Origin: Patescibacteria group bacterium
GTDB taxonomy: Bacteria; Patescibacteriota; Patescibacteriia; UBA9934
Reading direction: 5' to 3'
Length of the DNA stretch: 13,611 nucleotides
NCBI GenBank assembly: GCA_018818445.1
Contig: JAHISC010000007.1
Coordinates: 1 to 13,611, forward strand
Shown: piece after piece, positions 1-5,070 of the stretch
Layout: every line of letters begins with the position of its first letter
How positions within the stretch are numbered: the stretch's first letter is position 1
The notes under the pieces: model-generated
Seen by the model: only the letters and a program-made list of their open reading frames with translations
What the model was told of the DNA's origin: nothing
Database searches by the model: none
Translations under genes and position numbers: made by a program

Positions 1-741
1 CTCGAGGCATACAAAAAGATTTTTGCTCGCTGCGGTATCAATGCAATTCCTACCGAAGCATCTGGTGGAACTTTTTCTAAAGTTAGCCATGAGTTTCAAA
101 TGCCAACTGAGAGTGGGGAAGATACAATTTTTGTGAACGAATCAGGTGACTACGCTTGGAATCGTGAGGTTGCAGAAAATATGCAGGATGGTGACCAAGC
201 TCCAGATGGTTCAAGTAAAGTAAAAGAGGTCAAAGCAATTGAAGTTGGAAACATTTTCAAATTGAAAACTAAATTTACTCAAGCTTTTGATGTCACATAT
301 ACAGATGAAAACGGGAAGCAACAACCGGTTTTCATGGGTTGTTATGGCATTGGACCGTCGAGAGTAATGGGTTCAATTGTTGAAGCTCATCATGACAACA
401 AAGGTATTATCTGGCCTAAGAGTGTAGCGCCGTTTGTCGTGCATTTAGTTACGATCAACTCCAAAGACGAAGATTTGCAGTGCCGAATCTCGAACACTGC
501 CGCAGATTTATATCAATATTTTGAAAAGAATGGTGTGGAGGTTTTGTGGGACGACCGTGAGGCTAGCCCTGGTGAAAAATTTGCTGACGCCGACTTGATT
601 GGCATTCCACTACGGTTGGTAGTTTCGGAAAAAACTTTGCGCGAAGAAAGCGTAGAATGGAAAGAGCGTGCCTCGGATGAAATGAAGTTTGTAAAATCGA
701 CTGATATCAAGCCAATGGTAGTGGCCTGGGCGCAAGAGTAA
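1..741 (+). CDS. proS: Prolyl-tRNA synthetase, C-terminal part (5' truncated by window)
   Basis: Class II aminoacyl-tRNA synthetase that charges tRNA-Pro with proline in the cytoplasm. The frame is open from base 1, so the gene begins outside the window; the ATG at 100 is internal. Visible parts, in order: the end of the catalytic core after motif 2 (EASGGTFSHEF-like stretch, then PTESGEDTIF), motif 3 (CYGIGPSR, bases about 340-363) and the C-terminal anticodon-binding domain (VEVLWDDR, FADADLIGIPLR), ending with TAA at 739-741. From memory of E. coli ProS, the roughly 180-residue INS editing domain should lie between the DYAxNxEVAE segment and the IEVGxIFxLxTKF segment. Here only about 25 residues separate them, so this is the short INS-less form. 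It is convergent with the gene at 811-1068. Identity is very secure. Confidence 0.97.
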   Translation, partial: LEAYKKIFARCGINAIPTEASGGTFSKVSHEFQMPTESGEDTIFVNESGDYAWNREVAENMQDGDQAPDGSSKVKEVKAIEVGNIFKLKTKFTQAFDVTYTDENGKQQPVFMGCYGIGPSRVMGSIVEAHHDNKGIIWPKSVAPFVVHLVTINSKDEDLQCRISNTAADLYQYFEKNGVEVLWDDREASPGEKFADADLIGIPLRLVVSEKTLREESVEWKERASDEMKFVKSTDIKPMVVAWAQE

Positions 742-767
742 GAGTTTAGTTTATAAGAGAAAATGAC

Positions 768-797
768 AACGCCGAGTCCTCGAGGGGACCCGGCGTT
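768..797 (-). terminator. GC-rich hairpin, terminator of the 811-1068 gene
   Basis: AACGCCG (768-774) pairs perfectly with CGGCGTT (791-797). GTCC (776-779) pairs with GGAC (786-789) inside it. On the minus strand the hairpin follows the TGA at 811 by 13 nt and leads into GTCATTTTCTC, a weak U-rich tail. On the plus strand it follows the proS stop but lacks a T-run, so any role as a bidirectional terminator is inference. Confidence 0.6.
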
Positions 798-810
798 TAG
801 TGATTGGCGT

Positions 811-1068
811 TCAGTGGCTGCCAAGACGAATCTGGTAGCCACCCAGCGGGGCGTGGAAAATCTCAGCCGAACCCCAACGAATAGCGCATTGCTCCAGCAC
901 TTCCTCTTGCTGTTTTTCACTCAGTGCCTGCCAGAGCTCGTTGTCGAGCTTGATGAGCAGGAAACGTGGTCCTTGCTTGCTAGGCTTGGACAGCTGTGAG
1001 TTGATGAAGGAGACGTTGGCCTCCACAAGGCCGAGCCTTTTGTCAGGGCCGCAAATAATGAATGGCAT
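811..1068 (-). CDS. Unrecognised 85-residue protein, GC-rich stand-alone gene
   Basis: I do not recognise the family. The protein begins MPFIICGPDKRLG and ends GGYQIRLGSH. It looks soluble, with no membrane segment or signal peptide. The middle (DNELWQALSEKQQEEVLEQ) should be an amphipathic helix, flanked by likely strands. I believe the gene is real because all expression signals are present. GGAGGG sits just upstream of the ATG (CCTGGAGGGCAA-ATG). A near-consensus promoter lies at 1096-1124, and a GC-rich hairpin follows the stop. GC is about 55% (141 of 258 bases, counted by hand), clearly above the AT-rich neighbours, and codons often end in C or G (CTG, CTC, ATC, AAG). The strong Shine-Dalgarno site is also unlike its neighbours. 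Recent acquisition, or codon bias of a highly expressed gene, would both explain this. No function is proposed. Confidence 0.75.
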   Translation of the reverse strand: MPFIICGPDKRLGLVEANVSFINSQLSKPSKQGPRFLLIKLDNELWQALSEKQQEEVLEQCAIRWGSAEIFHAPLGGYQIRLGSH

Positions 1069-1095
1069 TTGCCCTCCAGGATGAAATGCTGGCTT

Positions 1096-1124
1096 ATTAG
1101 AGCATGGTTGTGGGTTTATGTCAA
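1096..1124 (-). promoter_or_regulatory. Near-consensus promoter of the 85-residue gene
   Basis: On the minus strand, TTGACA (1119-1124) is followed by exactly 17 bp and then TCTAAT (1096-1101), a 6/6 and 5/6 match to the sigma-70 type hexamers. Transcription would start near 1089, leaving a leader of about 20 nt with a GGAGGG ribosome binding site at 1073-1078. It is one of the best promoters in the window and begins right beside the hup terminator. Confidence 0.75.
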
Positions 1125-1127
1125 TAC

Positions 1128-1163
1128 AAAAAGACCTCTCAATCTACTTTGAGAAGTCTTTTA
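1128..1163 (-). terminator. Rho-independent terminator of hup
   Basis: On the minus strand AAGACTTCTCAA pairs with TTGAGAGGTCTT around a 6-nt loop and runs into TTTTTG. It lies 10 nt after the hup stop codon at 1173. The plus strand copy also ends in T-rich sequence, so it could work in both directions. Confidence 0.8.
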
Positions 1164-1172
1164 AATTAGTTT

Positions 1173-1550
1173 TTATTCTGCGCTTGTTTCTGTTACGGTA
1201 TTTGAGTTTTGGATCGGTGCATCTATTGCTTCGGTAGCTTTAGCGGGCGCTGCAGCTGGCGCACTAGAGGTGCTTGCTTTCAAAGCATCCTTGAGAGTCT
1301 TGCCTGCTTTAAACTTTGGCACTTTGACTGCTGGGACATTAATGATCTCAGTTGGCTTGCGAGGATTTACTCCTTTTCTGGCAGCCCGGACGCGAGATGA
1401 AAAAGTTCCAAATCCAGCAATAGTTACCTCATCGTCGTTTTTCAAAGATTCAGTTACGAGATCTTGAAAAAGGGCAATAAAGTCTTCGGCGACTTTTTTA
1501 GGAACATTCAGCTTTTCTGATATCTTGAGTGCAAGCGTTGCTTTATTCAT
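1173..1550 (-). CDS. hup: HU-family DNA-binding protein with Ala/Thr-rich tail
   Basis: Small nucleoid protein that binds and bends DNA, acting as a dimer. Residues 1-91 are a complete HU/IHF fold: MNKATLALKISEKLNVPKK at the N-terminus, EVTIAGFGTFSSRVRAARKG before the DNA-binding arm, and the arm tip with the conserved NPRKPTEI motif (around residues 62-69) whose proline intercalates in DNA. PKFKAGKTLKDALK closes the fold. Typical HU is about 90 residues; here roughly 34 further residues rich in Ala, Ser and Thr (APAAAPAK type) form a likely disordered tail ending TETSAE. The tail is mostly neutral to acidic, unlike the lysine-rich tails of mycobacterial or Deinococcus HU. The start at 1550 gives the canonical N-terminus; no Shine-Dalgarno site is visible. 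It has its own promoter (1577-1605) and terminator (1128-1163), so it can be expressed independently of rny. Confidence 0.95.
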   Translation of the reverse strand: MNKATLALKISEKLNVPKKVAEDFIALFQDLVTESLKNDDEVTIAGFGTFSSRVRAARKGVNPRKPTEIINVPAVKVPKFKAGKTLKDALKASTSSAPAAAPAKATEAIDAPIQNSNTVTETSAE

Positions 1551-1576
1551 AACATTTTTTGTTTAAAGACAGCGAA

Positions 1577-1605
1577 ATCATACGCCATTAAATAATTTTT
1601 GGCAA
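1577..1605 (-). promoter_or_regulatory. Promoter of hup
   Basis: On the minus strand TTGCCA (1600-1605), a 17-bp spacer and TATGAT (1577-1582): 5/6 matches to each hexamer. It begins immediately after the rny stop codon. The predicted start near 1570 gives a leader of about 20 nt that lacks a clear Shine-Dalgarno site. Confidence 0.7.
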
Positions 1606-1606
1606 G

Positions 1607-3139
1607 TTAGCGAGCGTATTCTGTTACTCGTGTTTCACGGATGATCGTAACTTTAACTTCTCCAGGATAGGTGAGATCGCTCTCAATTTTTTTGGAGATA
1701 TCGCGAGCCATTTTGTAAGCTGCTAGGTCATCAATTTCTTGCGGTTTAACAAAGACACGCACCTCACGACCAGCTTGAATAGCATAGGCTTTCTCCACAC
1801 CTGGGAATTCAGTGGCAGTATCTTCTAAGGCTTGCAAACGTTGTAAGTACTCTTCCAAACTGTTGCGTCTTGCACCAGGACGCGCACCAGAGATGGCGTC
1901 ACCAGCTTTAACAATTACACCTTCGAGAGTTTTTGGCTTATCTTCATGGTGAGCTACTGACTGGTAACTAATTTCTTCTGGGAAGCCAAACTTTTTCATG
2001 ATGTTATAACCGATCTCCGGATGAGCACCTTGCATGTCGTGGTCAACCGCTTTCCCAATGTCATGGAATAAACCACCTTTTTTGCAATTGAAAGCATTGG
2101 CACCTAGTTCTTCCGCTAGCATGCCAGAAATTCGTGCAACTTCAATTGAGTGTTGCAAGACATTTTGTCCGTAACTGGTACGGAATTTTAGGCGACCCAA
2201 AATTGAAATTAGCTTTGGATCAATCGAAGAAACTGGAATGCCAAGTTCGTACAAAGCATCTTCACCAGCTTTTCTCATCTCTTTAGCTAAGTCTTTTTTA
2301 GCAGCCTCAACTGCTTCTTCTATACGAGCTGGCTGAATACGACCGTCTTTAATCAGAATTTCCAGTGTTCGTTTTGCTACTTGTCGACGAACAGGGGAGA
2401 ATCCACTAATGGTGATCATTTCTGGCGTGTCATCAATAATAAGTTCGCAACCAGTCAGGTGCTCCAGACGTTTAATGTTACGACCTTCTTTTCCAATGAT
2501 GCGGCCTTTCATATCGTCAGATGGCAAGGCGACCATAGTTGTTGTGGCATCTGCGACATGACTACCAGCGTAACGCTGGACAGCTAGAGAGAGAATTCTT
2601 TGAGCCTTTACCTCGATTACTTCTTCGCTCTCTTGTTCAATTTTTCGTACGCGACCAAGTAAAGCATCTTTTTGATCAAGTTCAACTAAACGGAAGAGTT
2701 CATCTTGCGCCTGTTGTTGAGTCATGCTGGCGATACTTTGCAATTTTACTCGTTCTTCCTCGCGAGTTTTCTCCAGCTTCTCACGCTGGTCTTCTAAATT
2801 CAGTTTAATTTCTTCTATTTGATTTTTACTGTCTTCTAGCTCCAAAATTCGTTTGTCGAATTTTGTTTCGCGCTGCTCTAACCGTTGCTGCGCATCTTTA
2901 AGTTCATGTCGTCGTTGTGCTTCTTCTTTTTTCCCCTCCTCCAGCAATGCAATTGACTTTTCTTTTGCCTTGAGGAGAATGTCTTGTTCTTTACTTTTTG
3001 CTTCTTGCAGTATTTTTTCTGCTCGTGTTTCGGCAGATTTAACCTTGTTTTTTACAACAAGACTGCGAATAAAAAAGCCAAGACCTAAACCAATAAAAAG
3101 AGCCCAAACGCCAACAAGCACCAATTCAAGTGTGATCAT
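1607..3139 (-). CDS. rny: Ribonuclease Y (membrane-anchored endoribonuclease)
   Basis: RNase Y starts decay of many mRNAs by endonucleolytic cleavage at the inner face of the membrane, often as part of a degradosome-like complex. All family parts are visible in the 510 residues. There is one N-terminal membrane helix (about 3-28, VLVGVWALFIGLGLGFF) and a long charged coiled coil (about 32-180, with runs such as KKEEAQRR and REKLEKTREEE). A KH domain follows (about 205-270, GxxG loop as IIGKEGRNIKRLE at 214-226). The HD metal-dependent hydrolase domain (about 325-425) has H330 in LQHSIEVA, the HD pair H359-D360 in GLFHDIGKA, and AHHEDKP at 396-402. Length is normal (about 520). It lies downstream of truB with a 161-bp gap, and hup follows from its own promoter. 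I found no convincing promoter or Shine-Dalgarno site before the ATG, so co-transcription with truB is possible. Confidence 0.97.
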   Translation of the reverse strand: MITLELVLVGVWALFIGLGLGFFIRSLVVKNKVKSAETRAEKILQEAKSKEQDILLKAKEKSIALLEEGKKEEAQRRHELKDAQQRLEQRETKFDKRILELEDSKNQIEEIKLNLEDQREKLEKTREEERVKLQSIASMTQQQAQDELFRLVELDQKDALLGRVRKIEQESEEVIEVKAQRILSLAVQRYAGSHVADATTTMVALPSDDMKGRIIGKEGRNIKRLEHLTGCELIIDDTPEMITISGFSPVRRQVAKRTLEILIKDGRIQPARIEEAVEAAKKDLAKEMRKAGEDALYELGIPVSSIDPKLISILGRLKFRTSYGQNVLQHSIEVARISGMLAEELGANAFNCKKGGLFHDIGKAVDHDMQGAHPEIGYNIMKKFGFPEEISYQSVAHHEDKPKTLEGVIVKAGDAISGARPGARRNSLEEYLQRLQALEDTATEFPGVEKAYAIQAGREVRVFVKPQEIDDLAAYKMARDISKKIESDLTYPGEVKVTIIRETRVTEYAR

Positions 3140-3300
3140 ATGCGTTTAGGAGTCTAGAACGAAAACAGGTCGAGTATAAACTCGATTAGCCTTGTGCCAC
3201 GTGATTATTCAGACGAATATTTTCGAGAGAAAAATGCATATTTGTGCCGTTCTGGTGGCCGTCACTGCTCCTGTAAACTTCCTATACTTCCAGTTATGAA

Positions 3301-4041
3301 TTACGAATCCAAAGTAACATGCTTCAAATGTTTTGTCCAGTTATCTTGGCTGAGGTCAGCCAGTTGTTGAGAATTTGCTAGTAAATATGGACCGATCTGT
3401 GTTCTTTCTAGCGCACGAACATAACCAGTAGAACCAAGCGCTTGACCGAGGTCGCGAGCAAGAGCTCTGATATAGGTTCCAGATGAACACGATATTGATA
3501 CAGGAAGAATTAGTAGGCCGTCTTCATTTACAGGTTCACCGATGAGTTTGAAGCTATGAATAGTTATGGAACGCGGCTCGCGATCAACGGTTTTTCCCTG
3601 GCGTGCCAGTTCGTAAAGTTTTTTACCTTGCTGTTTGATGGCAGAATACATTGGAGGGATTTGCTCTATGGAACCGGTGAGTGATTGCATGGCGGATTCG
3701 ATTTCCTGGCGTAGGGGAGGTTCTGAGTTCGTTACGTTTGCAGAACCCTCTCCAGCTCCACCTTGGAAAGGGGGAGTGATAATCGGAGTTTCCGTGTCGA
3801 GTGTTTCGGTTGTGGCACCGATTACAAACTCTGCTTCGTAGGTTTTGTCGAGACCCACGAATTTGGAAATTTCTTTAGTAGCTTCACGCCCTACAGCTAC
3901 AAGTAAAAGACCGGTAGCAAAGGGATCGAGTGTGCCAGCGTGACCAATTTTTTTGATGCCAGTAATTTTGCGCAGTTGGTCTACTACGTCGTGCGAAGTA
4001 ATCCCGGCTGGTTTGTTGATAAGTAAAAAGCCTGAGTTCAT
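3301..4041 (-). CDS. truB: tRNA pseudouridine-55 synthase with repeat-encoded insertion
   Basis: TruB isomerises U55 to pseudouridine in the T-arm of most tRNAs and helps tRNA folding. The catalytic motif GHAGTLDPFATGLL is intact, with D39 as the catalytic aspartate (D48 in E. coli). Also present are the N-terminal GFLLINKPAGITSHDVV, the RNA-binding IPPMYSAIKQQGKKLYELAR and the SCSSGTYIRALARDLG segment. At 246 residues it is shorter than E. coli TruB (314) and stops soon after the catalytic domain, with little or no PUA domain. Residues about 89-109 (PPFQGGAGEG to SEPPLRQE) are extra compared with E. coli and are encoded by two tandem hairpins at 3712-3776, so a palindromic repeat seems to have inserted in frame. 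A similar repeat lies in the leader at 4051-4083. It is the first gene of the truB-rny-hup minus-strand run. Confidence 0.95.
   Translation of the reverse strand: MNSGFLLINKPAGITSHDVVDQLRKITGIKKIGHAGTLDPFATGLLLVAVGREATKEISKFVGLDKTYEAEFVIGATTETLDTETPIITPPFQGGAGEGSANVTNSEPPLRQEIESAMQSLTGSIEQIPPMYSAIKQQGKKLYELARQGKTVDREPRSITIHSFKLIGEPVNEDGLLILPVSISCSSGTYIRALARDLGQALGSTGYVRALERTQIGPYLLANSQQLADLSQDNWTKHLKHVTLDS
3712..3776. repeat. Palindromic repeat inserted in frame in truB
   Basis: Two hairpins lie side by side. CTCC-A-CCTT (3756-3764) pairs with AAGG-G-GGAG (3768-3776) around GGA with one mismatch. GGTTCTG (3719-3725) pairs perfectly with CAGAACC (3741-3747). Read from the truB strand they encode PPFQGGAGEG and SEPPLRQE, residues absent from E. 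coli TruB at this point. CCCCCTTTCCAAGG-type palindromes of this kind are a familiar class of dispersed repeat; membership of one named family is not shown here. Confidence 0.65.
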
Positions 4042-4050
4042 ATGTTTCGA

Positions 4051-4083
4051 TTCCCCCTCATTTTTAAGGAGGGGTTAGGTGAG
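4051..4083. repeat. CCCCTC/GAGGGG palindromic repeat in the truB leader
   Basis: CCCCTC (4054-4059) pairs with GAGGGG (4069-4074) across a loop ATTTTTAAG, and the element continues GTTAGGTGAGG. On the minus strand its GAGGGGG run ends 12 nt before the truB ATG, so the only Shine-Dalgarno-like sequence of truB is part of this hairpin. It resembles the repeat inside truB in style (C-rich arm, AA/TT centre, G-rich arm). Confidence 0.55.
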
Positions 4084-4148
4084 GTTATTTTTGAAAAGGA
4101 ATTAGCCTCGTTTTGCTAGGCGGAGGTTATAGGGTGTTATTGGAGTGT

Positions 4149-4180
4149 AATTCTGAGGAATAACGAAGAATCTTCACTCG
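4149..4180. repeat. ATTCTGAG...AGAATCT dispersed-type repeat
   Basis: ATTCTGAGGAATAACGAAG is followed by AATCTTCACTCGAG. ATTC and GAAT arms close a short imperfect palindrome. The form matches a widespread class of small bacterial dispersed repeats of the pattern NTYCTGAG...RRATCT, to which the element at 10792-10851 also belongs. It is probably a degraded copy. Confidence 0.4.
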
Positions 4181-4194
4181 AGCATACCTGAACT

Positions 4195-4266
4195 TTTTAA
4201 AACACGTAACCCCGCAGCAGAACTCGGCAGTTCAGTGCGGGGCAGGGGGCGTCTCGTTGAGCGATG
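4195..4266 (-). ncRNA. Candidate small RNA or terminator hairpin, GC-rich
   Basis: CCCCGCA (4210-4216) pairs perfectly with TGCGGGG (4236-4242), and GAACT (4220-4224) with AGTTC (4229-4233) around CGGC. On the minus strand the hairpin leads into TTACGTGTTTT, a poor terminator tail. Upstream on the same strand lies TGC-TAGACT (4273-4281), an extended -10 candidate, which would give a transcript of about 70 nt starting near 4266. The GC-rich block (4205-4275) stands out in an AT-rich spacer. A 16-codon reading frame (MLDCAPSLNETPPAPH) also runs into the hairpin. No match to a known RNA family was recognised. The hairpin is seen; the transcript is inference. Confidence 0.3.
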
Positions 4267-4278
4267 GCGCGCAGTCTA

Positions 4279-4435
4279 GCATCAAATCAATCAAATCAAG
4301 GTTAAACCTCGGTTTGAGGCTGTAGAATAGGGATAGAATTAGCAAAAAGGACAGGTTGAGTTAACTGAAATAAATTTATATTTCTAAAAACACTTTTATT
4401 GAAGCAGTTTTCTTTTTCAAGGTTTAACCTTTTTT
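4279..4435. other. AT-rich spacer with a 12-bp inverted repeat
   Basis: Part of the 512-bp gap between truB and the pilin-like gene; no gene was found here. It holds ATCAA-type short tandem repeats (4281-4299) and a 12-bp inverted pair, AAGGTTAAACCT (4298-4309) and AGGTTTAACCTT (4420-4431). Each unit is itself nearly palindromic, so they could be two protein-binding sites or the arms of a decayed element. Confidence 0.4.
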
Positions 4436-4513
4436 ATTGCGAGCGACCATAGGTCGCGAAGCAATCCCCGTCGTTTGGGATTGCTTCGTCGGCAGAGCCT
4501 CCTCGCAATGACC
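4436..4513. repeat. Intergenic palindromic repeat with cloverleaf-like pairing
   Basis: The outer arms ATTGCGAG (4436-4443) and CTCGCAAT (4502-4509) pair perfectly. Inside are a 6-bp hairpin, GCGACC-ATA-GGTCGC (4443-4457), and an 11-bp hairpin, GAAGCAATCCC (4458-4468) with GGGATTGCTTC (4477-4487). The element ends GACC. The same ends and the same central GCAATC/GATTGC hairpin occur inside leuS at 11632-11704, so both are copies of one family. It ends 28 bp before the promoter of the pilin-like gene. Confidence 0.85.
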
Positions 4514-4537
4514 AGGGTGTGAGTGAGGACACGAAAC

Positions 4538-4546
4538 TGGTATAAT
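4538..4546 (+). promoter_or_regulatory. Extended -10 promoter of the pilin-like gene
   Basis: TGG-TATAAT is a perfect extended -10 element (TATAAT 4541-4546). No -35 box is evident 17 bp upstream. The hexamer ends 7 nt before the ATG at 4554, so transcription would begin at or next to the start codon. Confidence 0.7.
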
Positions 4547-4553
4547 AAAACAC

Positions 4554-5027
4554 ATGAAAAATCCACGCGGTTATACATGGCAAGACGCATTAATAGCAGC
4601 TTCTTTAGTTTTAGCGCTGATGCTTTTGATTGTTGTTCTAACTAATCCTGGCATTAGACTCGGGCATGCTAACGACAGCAAGCGTACGGAAGATATTCGT
4701 GATTTAACAGAAATTATTTTAGAGCTCCAGCTTATTCAGCCAGAAGCTTTTGCCAATATTGTAGGTACAGCTGCGGCAGGCAGAATCATGATCGGTTCTG
4801 GTAACTCATGTGCTGGTTCATTTGGTTCACTTTGCCCTGATGAAGTGTTACGTGACTCATGTTTCGATTTGACAGAGTTTTCAGATGAAAAAATCCCGGT
4901 TGATCCATTAGATATCTATTCAGGCTTACAAACCGGCTATTACTTACTTTTTGAAAATAATGTGCTCGAAATCGGAGCATGTAATCCAGAAACTCAAGCA
5001 GAAGTAGTGTTGCGGCAGAATTTTTAG
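4554..5027 (+). CDS. Type IV pilin-like / pseudopilin protein
   Basis: Likely a minor pilin or pseudopilin anchored in the membrane by its N-terminal helix. The protein starts MKNPRGYTWQDALIAASLVL. A short basic leader ends in glycine (G6), followed by Y-T-W-Q-D and a hydrophobic helix (about 12-30, ALIAASLVLALMLLIVVL). This is the class III signal layout, with cleavage after Gly by a prepilin peptidase. Position +5 is Asp instead of the usual Glu. Next come NDSKRTEDIRDLTEIILELQ, the amphipathic continuation typical of these proteins, and a C-terminal globular part with DPLDIYSGLQTGYYLLFENN. Four cysteines in the globular part (residues about 86-143) could form disulfides. At 157 residues the size fits. 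No other pilus genes are in the window. The family call is fairly sure; which pilus it serves is unknown. It precedes infB by 43 bp. Confidence 0.75.
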   Translation: MKNPRGYTWQDALIAASLVLALMLLIVVLTNPGIRLGHANDSKRTEDIRDLTEIILELQLIQPEAFANIVGTAAAGRIMIGSGNSCAGSFGSLCPDEVLRDSCFDLTEFSDEKIPVDPLDIYSGLQTGYYLLFENNVLEIGACNPETQAEVVLRQNF

Positions 5028-5035
5028 GGCGAACA

Positions 5036-5064
5036 TTGACTAAAAAGCCAATTTTAGCTATTCT
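5036..5064 (+). promoter_or_regulatory. Promoter of infB
   Basis: TTGACT (5036-5041), a 17-bp spacer and TATTCT (5059-5064): 5/6 and 4/6 matches. Only GCGGGC separates the -10 hexamer from the ATG at 5071, so the predicted start of transcription coincides with the start codon. Confidence 0.65.
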
Positions 5065-5070
5065 GCGGGC

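Noticed and set aside
763..999. 78-codon plus-strand frame between proS and hup
   Set aside because: It is antisense to the 811-1068 gene, which has promoter, ribosome binding site and terminator on the other strand.
3170..3225. Short minus-strand frame of 17 codons (MHFSLENIRLNNHVAQG) followed by the palindrome TCGAGTTTATACTCGA
   Set aside because: Too short, no ribosome binding site or convincing promoter, and the palindrome lacks a proper T-run. The 3140-3300 gap holds nothing else I can support.
4436..4513. tRNA gene suggested by the cloverleaf-like pairing
   Set aside because: No T-loop (TTCRANY), no acceptor/anticodon arrangement, and a copy of the element occurs inside leuS.
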